64,000 nt of DNA, from contig CAYVBQ010000020.1 of assembly GCA_964449775.1 (NCBI GenBank), positions 1 to 64,000 on the forward strand, read 5' to 3'. Below are positions 50,604-60,595 of the stretch, piece by piece (the stretch's first letter is position 1; every line of letters starts with the position of its first letter). The notes below the pieces were generated by a model, which had not been told where the DNA came from, did no database searches, and saw nothing but the letters and a program-made list of their open reading frames with translations. The stretch is from Fen-1258 sp964449775 (lineage in GTDB: Bacteria > Bacteroidota > Ignavibacteria > Ignavibacteriales > Melioribacteraceae). The position numbers were made by a program, and so were the translations under genes.

Positions 50604-52010
50604 TTAATTAACCTTTCCAAGGAATGATGTTTTAATTACGTCTAAAATTTTCCCATTCGATTTTACCGCTATGACAAGTGGAGTTTTAAGAAACTTGATT
50701 TTTGATTTAGGAAGTATGACAAAAAATTTTGCTTCAGCTACACCCTGTGCTTCTACTTTCAGATCGTTTCCAATTATCTTTATCGCGGCTGAATGAATAT
50801 TTTCAACAAAAAGGGAAGCGGGAAGAGTGTTGAAAGATTTATTAATGATCTTTACGTCATACAGATTACTCAATTTATCGCCTGGTTGTTCCTGAAACAA
50901 CATTCCAGGTGAACGCAGAATACTCAACTCGACCTTCGAGCGATTGATAAGCAGAAACGAGATCAAACTTATAAGAAGAAACAGAACAACAGTGTAACCA
51001 ATTGCCCGGGGTGTAAAGACGGAACGTTTCCCGTTTTCAATCTCATTCTTCGACGCGTAGCGAATAAGTCCCTTAGGGCGTTTAACTTTTACCATTACAT
51101 CATCGCATACATCAATACATGCCGTGCAATTTACGCATTCAAATTGTGTTCCGTTACGGATATCAATTCCGGTTGGGCAGACATCAACACAGAGATGGCA
51201 ATCAATGCAATCGCCAAAACTTTCGGTAGATTCTTTCTTGATTTTGCCGCGCGGCTCTCCACGTTTATTATCATAATGAATTACAATCGAGTTTTGGTCG
51301 AGCATTACACCTTGCAATCTTCCGTAAGGACAAACCAATGTACATACTTGTTCACGAAAGTATGCAAACACGAAATAGAAAATTCCGGAAAAGATCAATA
51401 TCGTTAAGAAAGTCCAGAAATGTTCCGATGGTGTATCTTTCATATACTGATACAATTTATCTACCCCGACGATATAAGAAAGAAAGGTGTTGGCAATGAT
51501 GAATGAAATGAAGAAGAAAATTATTTGTTTGGTCGTCTTCTTAAAAAACTTTGTGCCACTCATTGGCGCTGCTTTGAGTGCACGCTGTTTGTTGGAATCA
51601 CCTTCAATCCAGTATTCAATTTTTCGGAAAACCAGCTCCATGAAAATTGTTTGCGGACAAATCCACCCGCAGAAAATTCTGCCATAAACTACAGTGAATA
51701 AAAAGATACCAACAATTATCGCAATCATAGTGAGGGCAAAGAGATGAATATCGTGCGGACCAAATGGAATACCAAAAATTATAAACTTTCTTTCAAGGAT
51801 ATTTAAGATGATAAACGGATGCCCGTTTAATTTAATGAACGGCGCTCCGAAAAGAAATGTGAGCAAGAATAAACTGACTATCGAACGCGCGCTATAAAAT
51901 TTACCGGAAGGTCTTTTCGGGAAGATCCATTTGCGATTCCCTTCTTTTGTTACGGTAGCGAGAGAATCCCGGAATTCTTCCTCTTTACCAATCGTGTTTT
52001 GCGTTTCCAT
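50604..52010 (-). CDS. ccoG: cbb3 oxidase accessory ferredoxin CcoG (FixG, RdxA)
   Basis: The 468-residue protein has about five membrane helices. Two Fe-S motifs lie near the middle: CIDCHLCVDVCPTGIDI and CVNCTACIDVCD. Earlier Cys lie in GRIFCGWICPQTIFMELVFRKIEYWIEG and in FREQVCTLVCPYGRLQG. The C-terminal about 110 residues form an Ig-like periplasmic domain. CcoG reduces copper during oxidase assembly in proposed models. It is the first gene of the ccoG-ccoH-safE set. Confidence 0.93.
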   Translation of the reverse strand: METQNTIGKEEEFRDSLATVTKEGNRKWIFPKRPSGKFYSARSIVSLFLLTFLFGAPFIKLNGHPFIILNILERKFIIFGIPFGPHDIHLFALTMIAIIVGIFLFTVVYGRIFCGWICPQTIFMELVFRKIEYWIEGDSNKQRALKAAPMSGTKFFKKTTKQIIFFFISFIIANTFLSYIVGVDKLYQYMKDTPSEHFWTFLTILIFSGIFYFVFAYFREQVCTLVCPYGRLQGVMLDQNSIVIHYDNKRGEPRGKIKKESTESFGDCIDCHLCVDVCPTGIDIRNGTQFECVNCTACIDVCDDVMVKVKRPKGLIRYASKNEIENGKRSVFTPRAIGYTVVLFLLISLISFLLINRSKVELSILRSPGMLFQEQPGDKLSNLYDVKIINKSFNTLPASLFVENIHSAAIKIIGNDLKVEAQGVAEAKFFVILPKSKIKFLKTPLVIAVKSNGKILDVIKTSFLGKVN

Positions 52011-52028
52011 AATAAGTCTGCGGTTTGT

Positions 52029-52130
52029 TTAGAGACGCGGTATGCCGTATCTCCTAAGTGAGGTTGTCTAAAAAGTAAGAATTGGTTTGTTGTAGAGCGA
52101 TCCGCCGCAGGGAATCAGTTCTACAACCAA
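52029..52130. repeat. Two palindromic repeats between ccoP and ccoG
   Basis: TAGAGACGCGGTATGCCGTATCTC (about 52030-52053) is an imperfect palindrome. TTGTAG (52090-52095) pairs with CTACAA (52121-52126), extended by TTGG/CCAA. Both lie inside the cco locus and split it into two likely transcripts. Confidence 0.55.
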
Positions 52131-52175
52131 TACTATGCTTTCGGGTCATCCTCTACAAAAATAATTTATAATGTA

Positions 52176-53036
52176 TTAACTTTTCTTTATAGCTGCCGTT
52201 GTCGAATCTGATTTTGGTTCTTCCCACTTTTGTCCTTCCGGCGCTTTAGGATTTGCCGGCTTTGTTCCGTGTAAGGAGATTATAAAAGAAGATACAGCCT
52301 GCATTTTTTTAGGATCCAATTGTGTCTGCCAGCTAATCATTCCTTTTGCGGGTACGCCGTATTTGATCGTCTTAAAAATATTTTTGATTCCGCCGCCGTC
52401 AATCCAGAAATCATCCGTTAAGTTCGGTCCTACAACTCCTCCCCCATCTGCAGCGTGACATGTGACGCAATTCTTTGTAAATATTTCTTTTCCTTCGGCA
52501 AGTGAGGCAGCATCTTTTAATTCATAAACACTTTCCTCGTTAAGAAAAACACCTGACTTGATTAGTATTTGTCTTTCAACAGATGCTTGCTGAATTTCAG
52601 CTAGGTATTCGTTTGACTGGACTTGTCCATCGTTGAAGACATGAAAGACAAGCATATAAACTATGCCCCAGACAATAGTGCCGTAGAAAAGAAAATGAAA
52701 CCATGGTGGAATTTTGTTATCAAGTTCACGGATTCCGTCATATTCATGATGAAGTAGTAGTTCCTGTTCTTTTTCCATCGGGCTTAATCTTGTTAAGTAA
52801 TTCGTAAAAACCATCAACGGTTTCTTAAACACATTTCCGTAATTATCATTCTTCTCAGAATAAACAACTGCAAGCCACATCACGAGCGCAATGACAAATA
52901 AAGTTAAGATGAGCATTGCCTTCATTATTTTATCAAGATCAAAACCGCCTTCCGTAGCAGCAAGAAGGGGAGATTGATTGAATAGTGTTATCAGCAAAAG
53001 AAGAAACGCAAAGAAACTTTTATTAATTGACTTCAT
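52176..53036 (-). CDS. ccoP: cbb3 oxidase subunit CcoP, single-haem type
   Basis: The 286-residue protein has two hydrophobic segments (about 36-58 and 112-132). One c-type haem motif follows, CVTCH at 190-194, with axial Met in KGMISWQTQLD. Proteobacterial CcoP has two CxxCH haems; only one is present here, matching the Bacteroidota form. It passes electrons to the NO subunit. The first 28 residues look like a signal. It overlaps ccoQ by 14 bases. Confidence 0.93.
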   Translation of the reverse strand: MKSINKSFFAFLLLLITLFNQSPLLAATEGGFDLDKIMKAMLILTLFVIALVMWLAVVYSEKNDNYGNVFKKPLMVFTNYLTRLSPMEKEQELLLHHEYDGIRELDNKIPPWFHFLFYGTIVWGIVYMLVFHVFNDGQVQSNEYLAEIQQASVERQILIKSGVFLNEESVYELKDAASLAEGKEIFTKNCVTCHAADGGGVVGPNLTDDFWIDGGGIKNIFKTIKYGVPAKGMISWQTQLDPKKMQAVSSFIISLHGTKPANPKAPEGQKWEEPKSDSTTAAIKKS

Positions 53037-53253
53037 CTTTCATCTCGGAATTTTTTTGAAGATTCATCCCTTCGGAATTGTTTTCGTCTTCTGATTTTGA
53101 TTCGAGCGGAAGATTTCCCATCCGAACGATATATTTCTTATCCAACATGAGAACCCAAATTATAGTGGCGGCGAAAAATAAAAAGAATAAGATCAGCGAA
53201 ATGAGAGGAAAAACCGAAACACCTTCTATGTTACTTAAATTATTTGATAACAT
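53023..53253 (-). CDS. ccoQ: CcoQ-like small cbb3 subunit
   Basis: The 76-residue protein has one membrane helix (about 14-37, FPLISLILFFLFFAATIIWVLML) and an acidic polar tail. Its place between ccoNO and ccoP, and its size, match CcoQ/FixQ. The ATG overlaps the ccoNO stop (TAATG). Conservation of CcoQ is low, so position is the main evidence. Confidence 0.78.
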   Translation of the reverse strand: MLSNNLSNIEGVSVFPLISLILFFLFFAATIIWVLMLDKKYIVRMGNLPLESKSEDENNSEGMNLQKNSEMKDEVN

Positions 53254-55379
53254 TATTTACCTGCTGCTTGGTTTATTTTTATATCTGTTCCCATTCTTTG
53301 GAGATACGCAATCAGCGCGATTATTTCTTTATCCGGATCAGCGGGTACACCGTTCTGTTGTAAGTCCGCCGTGATCTGGTTTGACTGTTTAACCAAATCC
53401 TCATTCGCAAAATTTTCATAACCTTTTTCATATGGCACACCAAGAGAACGCATAGCATTAATTTTTGCCGCCGTGCTTGATGTATCCAATGCATCTGTTA
53501 ACAACCAGGGGTAAGGAGGCATAATTGAACCTGGCGACATCTGACGCGGGTCTTCCATGTGCAGATAGTGCCAAATGTTTGAATACTTTCCTCCTATTCT
53601 CATTAAATCTGGTCCAGTTCTTTTCGATCCCCACAAGAATGGATGATCATAAACATATTCTCCAGCTTTAGAGTATTCACCATACCGCTCAGTTTCCGAT
53701 CTAAAAGGCCGAATGAGTTGTGAGTGACAAGAAACGCATCCCTCGCGTATGTATATATCTCTTCCTTGAAGTTCGAGAGGTGTATAAGGTTTCACTGCCG
53801 AGATAGTTGGAATATTAGACTTGATTAAAAATGTGGGAATCATTTCAACAAGACCACCGATCAAAACAACAACAGTAGACAAAAGTGCAAACTTGACCGG
53901 TCTTTTTTCCAACCAGCGATGAATCATTCCTCTTTGGATTCTATCGTCTTCGTGATCCATCGGTGGTGCTTCAGCCGCTTCATTTTTTATGAATTTACCT
54001 TGCTTTGCAGTCATCCTTAAATTGTGACCCATTAAAAACAATCCGAGAAAGAAGAGTAATCCGCCGAAAGAACGAGTTATATACATTGGAATGATTTGAA
54101 GAGTTGTCTCTAAAAAGTTTGGATATTGAAGAACACCAAGTGGAGTGAATTGTTTCCACATCAATGCCTGTGCAACACCAGCCCAATACATCGGGACTGC
54201 ATAAAAGACTATTCCGAGAGTGGAAATCCAAAAGTGTAGATTAGCCAATTTTTTCGAATACAATTGTGTTCCCCACATTTTAGGTATCATCCAATACAAA
54301 ATTCCAAATGATAACATTCCATTCCATCCGAGCGCAGCAACGTGTACGTGTGCAATTGTCCAATCTGTAAAGTGAGAAATAGCATTCACACTTTTAAGAG
54401 AAAGCATAGGACCTTCAAATGTTGCCATTCCATAAGCTGTAACTGCAACAACCATAAATTTTAATATTGGATCTTCACGAACGCGATCCCAAGCTCCGCG
54501 CAACGTTAACAAACCATTGAGCATTCCACCCCATGATGGAGCGATTAACATAAGTGAAAAAACTGTTCCGAGTGATTGAGCCCAATCCGGCAGAGCTGAG
54601 TAAAGAAGATGATGAGGACCCGCCCAGATGTAAAGAAATATTAATGCCCAAAAATGAATTATAGATAATCTATAAGAATAGACCGGACGATTAGCGGCTT
54701 TTGGAAGGAAGTAATACATCAATCCAAGGAAAGGGGTTGTTAAGAAAAATGCCACTGCGTTATGTCCGTACCACCATTGAACCAATGCATCTTGCACACC
54801 TGCATAGACAGGATAGCTTTTGAGAAAACTTACCGGAATTTCAATTGAGTTGACAACATGAAGAACAGTTATTGTTACGAATGTTGCGATATAAAACCAA
54901 ACAGCAACGTACATATGTTTTTCGCGCCGCTTAATAATTGTGCCGAATAAATTCGCACCGAATGCAAGCCATACAATCGCAATCATTAAATCAATCGGCC
55001 ATTCAAGCTCTGCGTATTCTTTGCTGGTTGTAATCCCGAGAGGAAGACTGATTGCTGCCGCAAGAATTATAAACTGCCATCCCCAAAAATGAAATTGGCT
55101 AAGTTTATCGTTCCACATTCTTGCCTTCAAAACTCTTTGTAATGAATAATAGACACCGGCAAAAATTATATTTCCTATAAAGGCAAAGATTACCGCATTA
55201 GTGTGCAATGGTCGCAACCGTCCAAAAGTCATCCACGCAATACCAAGATTTAGTTCGGGGATATAAAGTTGAATTGCTATAATTAACCCGACAAGCATTC
55301 CAACTATTGCAAAAACAACTGCCGCAATAACAAATTGCTTGACGACAAAATTATCATAACTGAATTTCTCTACCTGCAT
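53253..55379 (-). CDS. ccoNO: Fused cbb3 oxidase subunits CcoN-CcoO
   Basis: The 708-residue protein joins two subunits. Residues 1-460 are CcoN, the catalytic haem-copper subunit, with His59 (LRPLHTNAV), the Cu ligand His206 (YGHNAVAFF), His-His at 256-257 and His345/347 (IAHVHVAAL). A short charged linker (about 460-490) leads to residues 490-708, CcoO, with a membrane helix and haem c motif CVSCH at 548-552 and Met ligand in SPGSIMPPYPWL. Fused CcoNO is known in Bacteroidota. The enzyme reduces oxygen at low concentration. It precedes ccoQ and ccoP. Confidence 0.95.
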   Translation of the reverse strand: MQVEKFSYDNFVVKQFVIAAVVFAIVGMLVGLIIAIQLYIPELNLGIAWMTFGRLRPLHTNAVIFAFIGNIIFAGVYYSLQRVLKARMWNDKLSQFHFWGWQFIILAAAISLPLGITTSKEYAELEWPIDLMIAIVWLAFGANLFGTIIKRREKHMYVAVWFYIATFVTITVLHVVNSIEIPVSFLKSYPVYAGVQDALVQWWYGHNAVAFFLTTPFLGLMYYFLPKAANRPVYSYRLSIIHFWALIFLYIWAGPHHLLYSALPDWAQSLGTVFSLMLIAPSWGGMLNGLLTLRGAWDRVREDPILKFMVVAVTAYGMATFEGPMLSLKSVNAISHFTDWTIAHVHVAALGWNGMLSFGILYWMIPKMWGTQLYSKKLANLHFWISTLGIVFYAVPMYWAGVAQALMWKQFTPLGVLQYPNFLETTLQIIPMYITRSFGGLLFFLGLFLMGHNLRMTAKQGKFIKNEAAEAPPMDHEDDRIQRGMIHRWLEKRPVKFALLSTVVVLIGGLVEMIPTFLIKSNIPTISAVKPYTPLELQGRDIYIREGCVSCHSQLIRPFRSETERYGEYSKAGEYVYDHPFLWGSKRTGPDLMRIGGKYSNIWHYLHMEDPRQMSPGSIMPPYPWLLTDALDTSSTAAKINAMRSLGVPYEKGYENFANEDLVKQSNQITADLQQNGVPADPDKEIIALIAYLQRMGTDIKINQAAGK

Positions 55380-55453
55380 TAAGAGAACTCCTTATTAGGT
55401 TTGAATAAAAAATATATTGCAACCGAAAAATCTGTAGCATACTTTCTCAAATT

Positions 55454-55573
55454 AATAACCAAACAACAAAACCCAAATCACAAACAATAATCAATGACCA
55501 AATTTCCAAAACTAAAACTCGGAGTTTGAAGATTGATGACTGGAGTTTATTTGTTATTTGGAAATTGGTTATT
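55454..55573. repeat. Inverted AATAACCAA/TTGGTTATT repeat upstream of ccoNO
   Basis: AATAACCAA (55454-55462) faces TTGGTTATT (55565-55573), with several weaker inner pairs. It lies in the 210-base gap between ccoS and ccoNO. No FNR-like TTGAT-N4-ATCAA site was found in this gap. Confidence 0.5.
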
Positions 55574-55589
55574 GTGGCTAAGCCATCAC

Positions 55590-55778
55590 TTAGCGAGAAT
55601 TTTCAAACTTTTCCTCTTCCGTTTTTCGTCTCTCGTTTTTAGATTCATCAAATAATATTCTAACTGAAGGAGTGTATTTATCATCGTACTGACCGCTCTT
55701 AACAGCCCACAAATATGCTATCAAAAATCCGGTAGCAACTAACAAACTTGCACCAATTAAAACAACTATCACAGACAT
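55590..55778 (-). CDS. ccoS: cbb3 oxidase maturation protein CcoS
   Basis: The 62-residue protein has one N-terminal helix (VIVVLIGASLLVATGFLIAYLW) and then the CcoS-typical AVKSGQYDDKYTPSVRILFDE. CcoS is required for cofactor insertion into cbb3. The start overlaps the ccoI stop by one base, so it is coupled to the ATPase gene. Confidence 0.93.
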   Translation of the reverse strand: MSVIVVLIGASLLVATGFLIAYLWAVKSGQYDDKYTPSVRILFDESKNERRKTEEEKFENSR

Positions 55779-58255
55779 TATAATAAACCTCTACGCCTTG
55801 CCATAACATTTGTGGAAACAGTTGTAAATAACACCGCCGTGATTGAACTGACCGGCATCAGAATCGCCGCTATAAGCGGAGAGAGCGTTCCCTGAAGCGC
55901 AAATCCCAATCCGAAAATATTGTAAATCAATGATAAGACAAAACTGGAAATAATAATTTTTTTACTTGTCTTAGAAAATGAGATAAAATCTTGTAAACGG
56001 TTGAAGGATTTCGAATCTAAAATTCCATCGCATGCGGGAGAAAAATTATTGGTATTATCCGAGATCGAAATTCCAACATCGCTCTGTTTCAAAGCACCTG
56101 CATCGTTCAATCCGTCTCCAATCATTAGAATTATTTTCCCTTTTTCCCGAAGAACTTTGATGAAGTCCAATTTATTCTGCGGTGATTGTAGAAAATGCAG
56201 TTCATTTTCATAACTGAAATATTCCCCAAGAGTTTCCCTCTCACCGGCGTTATCACCGGAAAGAAGAGCAAGTTCATAATTCTTTTCAAGTTCGGAAATA
56301 ATTTCGCTTAATCCCAGACGATACTTATTCGCAATTTTAAAATAGCCACGCACTTTTCCATTTAAGGAAATAAAAACTTTTGTTGTTCGATCGGTAGGAT
56401 CCTGTCCATTGTGACCGTTTACAAAGTTATATGAACCAATTTTCACTTCAGTTCCTTCAACAATTGCATGAATGCCTTGACCGGTTTGTTCGCTGTAGTT
56501 TTCTACGGGCTTTGTCATTTCAGAATCGAGTGAATTGAATATTGCCAGACTTAAGGGATGAGTGGAATTTCTAACAATCGATTTGATAACGCACTTTTCC
56601 GTTTCGTTTAATAGGTTTCCTACAAACTGAACTTCCGAGGCGCTGTTTTCCGTAATCGTTCCGGTTTTATCAAAAACAATTGTATCGATGGCTGCAAGCT
56701 TTTCTATGATAAATGTGTTCTTTAGATAAAATTTGTTTTTCCCAAATATCCTGAGAGCATTCCCGAGAGCAAATGGTGTTGAGAGAGCAAGCGCACACGG
56801 ACATGCAACAATTAAAACAGCTGTAAACGCGTTGAATGCAAGAATTGTATTTGGCATCCAGATAACTCCGGCAATAAGTGCAAGTATTAGTATAGCAAAC
56901 GTGAAATATTTGCTCACCATATTTGCAAAAGAAGTAATTCTTGATTCTTGTTCATGATCTGCTTCTTTCTTGAATGCTTTGTTGTTCCAGAGTTGAGTTA
57001 AATAACTTTGCGAAACATCTTTAATCGTTTCAACTTCTAACACACCACCAACTTGCTTACCGCCGGCGTAAATCATCTCTCCGTTTTGCCGCCGAACGGG
57101 AATTGATTCACCGGTAACAAAACTATAGTCGATGTTGGCTGTTCCTTTTATCAAGATCGAATCAGCCGGAATCAATTCATTGTTGCGGATGATAAGCCGA
57201 TTACCAATTTCAAGTTTTTCTACTGGAATGGTTGTCTCATGTTTATCTTTTCTGGTTGTGACTGAGATCGGGAAATATGATTTGTAGTCCCGCTCGAAGT
57301 TAAGTGTATCATAAGTTTTGTTTTGAAAAAGTTTTCCAGTTAGAAGAAATAAAACGAGACCTGTCAGTGAATCAAGATAGCCTGCGCCGTTGAAGAAAAT
57401 AATCTCAATCAAACTTCTTAAGAACATAACTAAGATTCCAATTGCCAACGGAACATCAATGTTGACAATCTTTTTCTTCAATCCTTTCCAGGCGGAGATG
57501 AAATAATCATTAGCGCTATAAAAGAAAACCGGAAGAGAGAGAATGATATTCAGGTATGCGAAGATTCGTTTTAATTCTTCATGCTCGGAGATATTGATCG
57601 AAAGATATTCCGGAAAACTCAGAAGCATAATGTTGCCAAAACAGAATCCGGCAATACCAATTTTATAGTAAAGATTTTTGTATTCGCTTTTTACTTTTTC
57701 TTCATTTTTCCCATCGAGGTTTAGCTGCGGTTCATAACCAAGTGAATCCAATAACTCAACAATTTCTTTTAGAGAGGTTGTTCCTTCTAAAAAAGTGATA
57801 AAGATTTTTTTCTGGAGGAAATTGACTTTAGATGACGTAACACCCGGATTGAGTTTGTAAAGATTTTCAAGAATCCAAATGCAGGAACTGCAGTGCATCT
57901 GAGGAACTTTGAATGTTACTCTTGTTCGCTTGCCATCAGTGAAATCAATTAATTTTTGAATTAGTTCGGTATCAACCAGAAATTCGTAATTACGCTTTAT
58001 GTGATATTTTCTGGTAACGCCCGGGTTTTGACTGATAGAGTAGTAATCGCATAGATTGCTGCCATCAAGAATTTCGTAAACGGTTTTACATCCATTGCAG
58101 CAAAATATTTTTTCGGCAATGTTAACTGAATCATCCGGACATTCATCACCGCAATGATAACAACTAGTATAAACAACATCTGTTTTTTTGTCTAAAATTT
58201 CTATTTGTTCCAATTGTCCATCTGAGTTAGTGAATTGTTTGAAAAACATCCTCAA
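55778..58255 (-). CDS. ccoI: Copper-exporting P1B ATPase CcoI (FixI)
   Basis: The 825-residue protein has an extra N-terminal Cys-rich domain (YTSCYHCGDECPDD, IFCCNGCKTVYE, about residues 28-60). A heavy-metal domain has Cys122 and Cys125 (MHCSSC). The ATPase core has TGES near 381, the transport motif CPC at 485-487, the phosphorylation site DKTGTIT (Asp529), GDGLNDAGALK and eight membrane helices. CcoI provides copper to the oxidase from the cytosol. The N-terminal Cys domain is typical of cco ATPases. It heads the ccoI-ccoS unit. Confidence 0.94.
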   Translation of the reverse strand: MRMFFKQFTNSDGQLEQIEILDKKTDVVYTSCYHCGDECPDDSVNIAEKIFCCNGCKTVYEILDGSNLCDYYSISQNPGVTRKYHIKRNYEFLVDTELIQKLIDFTDGKRTRVTFKVPQMHCSSCIWILENLYKLNPGVTSSKVNFLQKKIFITFLEGTTSLKEIVELLDSLGYEPQLNLDGKNEEKVKSEYKNLYYKIGIAGFCFGNIMLLSFPEYLSINISEHEELKRIFAYLNIILSLPVFFYSANDYFISAWKGLKKKIVNIDVPLAIGILVMFLRSLIEIIFFNGAGYLDSLTGLVLFLLTGKLFQNKTYDTLNFERDYKSYFPISVTTRKDKHETTIPVEKLEIGNRLIIRNNELIPADSILIKGTANIDYSFVTGESIPVRRQNGEMIYAGGKQVGGVLEVETIKDVSQSYLTQLWNNKAFKKEADHEQESRITSFANMVSKYFTFAILILALIAGVIWMPNTILAFNAFTAVLIVACPCALALSTPFALGNALRIFGKNKFYLKNTFIIEKLAAIDTIVFDKTGTITENSASEVQFVGNLLNETEKCVIKSIVRNSTHPLSLAIFNSLDSEMTKPVENYSEQTGQGIHAIVEGTEVKIGSYNFVNGHNGQDPTDRTTKVFISLNGKVRGYFKIANKYRLGLSEIISELEKNYELALLSGDNAGERETLGEYFSYENELHFLQSPQNKLDFIKVLREKGKIILMIGDGLNDAGALKQSDVGISISDNTNNFSPACDGILDSKSFNRLQDFISFSKTSKKIIISSFVLSLIYNIFGLGFALQGTLSPLIAAILMPVSSITAVLFTTVSTNVMARRRGLL

Positions 58256-58348
58256 GATAAAAAACTGCGGACAGTTTATCGAATTATATATGAAATGAAA
58301 TTGTGTTAAATTTATTATGGCAAATTCGAAAAACCTATTGAGGAAATA

Positions 58349-59131
58349 ATGAAATCATTAAAAGGAAAATTTGTTTTTATTACCGGTGCGACATCCGGTA
58401 TTGGTAAAGCATCAGCTTATGCATTTGCAGAACAAGGCTCTAATGTTATCATCTGTGCACGTCGCTTAAATTTAGTAAATGAAATTGCAGAAGACATCCG
58501 TAAGAAATTTAATGTAAAAGTGTATGCTTTCAAGTTGGACGTGAGCAAACGAGACGAAGTAAAGAAAGCAATTGCATCCATCCCGGAAGAATTCAATAAA
58601 ATAGATATACTTATCAATAATGCCGGACTAGGACGTGGTCTTAACAAATTTTACGAAGACAATCCTGATGGGTGGGAAGAAATGATTGACACAAACATAA
58701 AAGGTTTGTTATACGTTACACATTTTATTTTGCCTGGTATGATTGAGAGAAAGAGCGGACATATAATAAACATTGGTTCTATAGCCGGTCATGAAGCATA
58801 TCCTAAAGGTGCAGTTTACTGCGCTTCAAAACATGCGGTAGATGCTATTACAAGGTCATTAAGGATGGATATAATTGATAAAAATATTCTTGTAAGTACA
58901 ATTGATGCCGGCTTGGTAGAAACCGAATTCAGCAAAATCCGTTTTTATGGTGATGAAGAAAAGGCTAAAAATGTTTATAAAGGATTAACTCCGCTTACCG
59001 GTGAAGATGTTGCCGACGCAGTTGTGTTCTGCGCATCGAGACCGCCGCATGTGAATATCGCAGAGATTACACTTCTTGCGGCAAGGCAAGCCAGTGCTAC
59101 GGTAGTTTACAGAGAGGAAAATTCGAAATGA
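58349..59131 (+). CDS. Short-chain dehydrogenase/reductase (YdfG-like)
   Basis: The 260-residue protein has the NAD(P) motif ITGATSGIGKASAYAFAEQGSN (residues about 10-31), NNAG in ILINNAGLGRG, and the catalytic set Ser in HIINIGSIAG, Tyr-x3-Lys in VYCASKHA. The C-terminal segment STIDAGLVETEFSKIRF and the Arg in KRDE-type position suit the serine/3-hydroxy-acid dehydrogenases (YdfG family). The true substrate is unknown. The gene stands alone, divergent from ccoI. Confidence 0.92.
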   Translation: MKSLKGKFVFITGATSGIGKASAYAFAEQGSNVIICARRLNLVNEIAEDIRKKFNVKVYAFKLDVSKRDEVKKAIASIPEEFNKIDILINNAGLGRGLNKFYEDNPDGWEEMIDTNIKGLLYVTHFILPGMIERKSGHIINIGSIAGHEAYPKGAVYCASKHAVDAITRSLRMDIIDKNILVSTIDAGLVETEFSKIRFYGDEEKAKNVYKGLTPLTGEDVADAVVFCASRPPHVNIAEITLLAARQASATVVYREENSK

Positions 59132-59429
59132 ACCATGTCCATGAATGAAAAAAGTGTTGGTAAATTAATGATGAATTCTTGGGCTACGTGATACTAGTGT
59201 CGTTTCGATTTTCTTTATAGTTGGACTCAATTTTACGAGACATTGCAAATTTTCTATTCATTTTTTACATGTCAATTTTGAATAATCATACTATTCAACC
59301 ATAAAAACTGGAATGATAATTTTAGTTACTATAACTGATATATTCCTTATATTTCCACTGAGGTTATTCCCTTCTTTTTACCATTTAACTCTTTCTCTCT
59401 AACACAGTTTAAATATATAGGAGGTGCAA

Positions 59430-59669
59430 ATGAGTGTACTGAGTGTAGCTGATTCCAATAGAAAATTAAATTGGTCACAACTTCCCAGGTGTGTTCAAAA
59501 AAATAGAGAGTTAAACATTGCCAAAGAAAAGAATACGCTAACTTTTGTTTCTGATTTTACCTCACCTGCAGATGAAGTTGTAAAATTTCAGTCTTCTAAA
59601 ACAGAATCACAAAAGTCAACAAAGAGAAGCAGACCATTTTCTCACACATCTGAGAATTGGATTGGATAA
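59430..59669 (+). CDS. Small basic hypothetical protein
   Basis: The start is ATG 59430 after an excellent AGGAGGTG site (about 59420-59426); a GTG two codons earlier lies inside that site. The 79-residue protein is polar and basic, with no membrane helix and no family I recognise. Segments are KLNWSQLPRCVQKNRELN, TFVSDFTSPADEVVKF and a Lys/Ser-rich tail. The 298 bases upstream hold no other gene, so it has its own promoter. The strong ribosome site argues that it is expressed. Confidence 0.65.
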   Translation: MSVLSVADSNRKLNWSQLPRCVQKNRELNIAKEKNTLTFVSDFTSPADEVVKFQSSKTESQKSTKRSRPFSHTSENWIG

Positions 59670-59804
59670 TCGAAAGAATACAATTTTCTTAAATTGTTAC
59701 TCTTCTTTAAGAATAAATAAATCCTAAATTTTGGATCCCGCCGATTTATGTCCCATTTGATTCAGCAATCTTTAATATTTTAAAACTGATAACGAAAAGG
59801 ATTA

Positions 59805-60419
59805 TTAGGAAAGAAACATACTTATATCACCGGCACCTTCCCGTATAATTTCCGGTACTTCACTACTCAGATCAATAATGCTTGATGGTTTTCCTTCCAG
59901 CACTCCGGATGCAAGCATCAGATCCACTTGCGAATTAAAAATTGCTTGTATCTCAAGTGGATCGAATAAAATTTCTCCTTTGCGACTTGTGACGCTAGTA
60001 CTGATTATAGGGTTGCCTAATTCTTTTGCCAGCGTCAACGCGATATTATTGTTTGGTATTCGGATTCCAACAGTTTTCCTTTTTGTCAACAATTTTCTTG
60101 GAACTTCGCGCGCTGCCGGTAAAACAAATGTGTAAGGACCCGGTAACAATTTTTTCATACTCTTGTAGGCGAAATCCGAGACTTTGGCGTACTTTGCAAT
60201 GTCTTTAAGATCCGGACAGATGAAACTAAACAATTTTGTTCCAGCATCGAGTTTGATAGTATAAATCCGCTCAAGTGCCTCTACGTTAAATATATCGCAG
60301 CCAAGTCCATATACTGTATCGGTAGGATAAATGATTACACCACCGTTTTTCAACATCTCTACTGCCTTGTTTATATATCTCATTTGCGGCGTTACCGGAT
60401 GTAGTTCATAATATTCCAT
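59805..60419 (-). CDS. Threonylcarbamoyl-AMP synthase (Sua5/YrdC family)
   Basis: I prefer ATG 60419 (MEYYELHP) behind GAGGGAG; a longer frame from 60449 is possible. The 204-residue protein is a YrdC domain: GGVIIYPTDTVYGLGCD, then KLFSFICPDLKDIAKYA, and LLPGPYTFVLPAAR with TVGIRIPNN. It makes threonylcarbamoyl-AMP for the t6A37 tRNA base. There is no C-terminal Sua5 domain, so it is the short TsaC-like form or the related YciO form. Confidence 0.88.
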   Translation of the reverse strand: MEYYELHPVTPQMRYINKAVEMLKNGGVIIYPTDTVYGLGCDIFNVEALERIYTIKLDAGTKLFSFICPDLKDIAKYAKVSDFAYKSMKKLLPGPYTFVLPAAREVPRKLLTKRKTVGIRIPNNNIALTLAKELGNPIISTSVTSRKGEILFDPLEIQAIFNSQVDLMLASGVLEGKPSSIIDLSSEVPEIIREGAGDISMFLS

Positions 60420-60595
60420 GCTGGCTCCCTCGTAAAGGTTTTTGATCATTGACGCTTACACTGTATTAAGTTCTATTCTTATTGTTTTATTGAATAACCG
60501 TATTGAACATAATTCCTATCTTAAAATAGTCAAATAAAATCTTTAGGAGTAGTATATTAGCAACGAAAAAATTGACCAACAAATTTTACTTTGAC

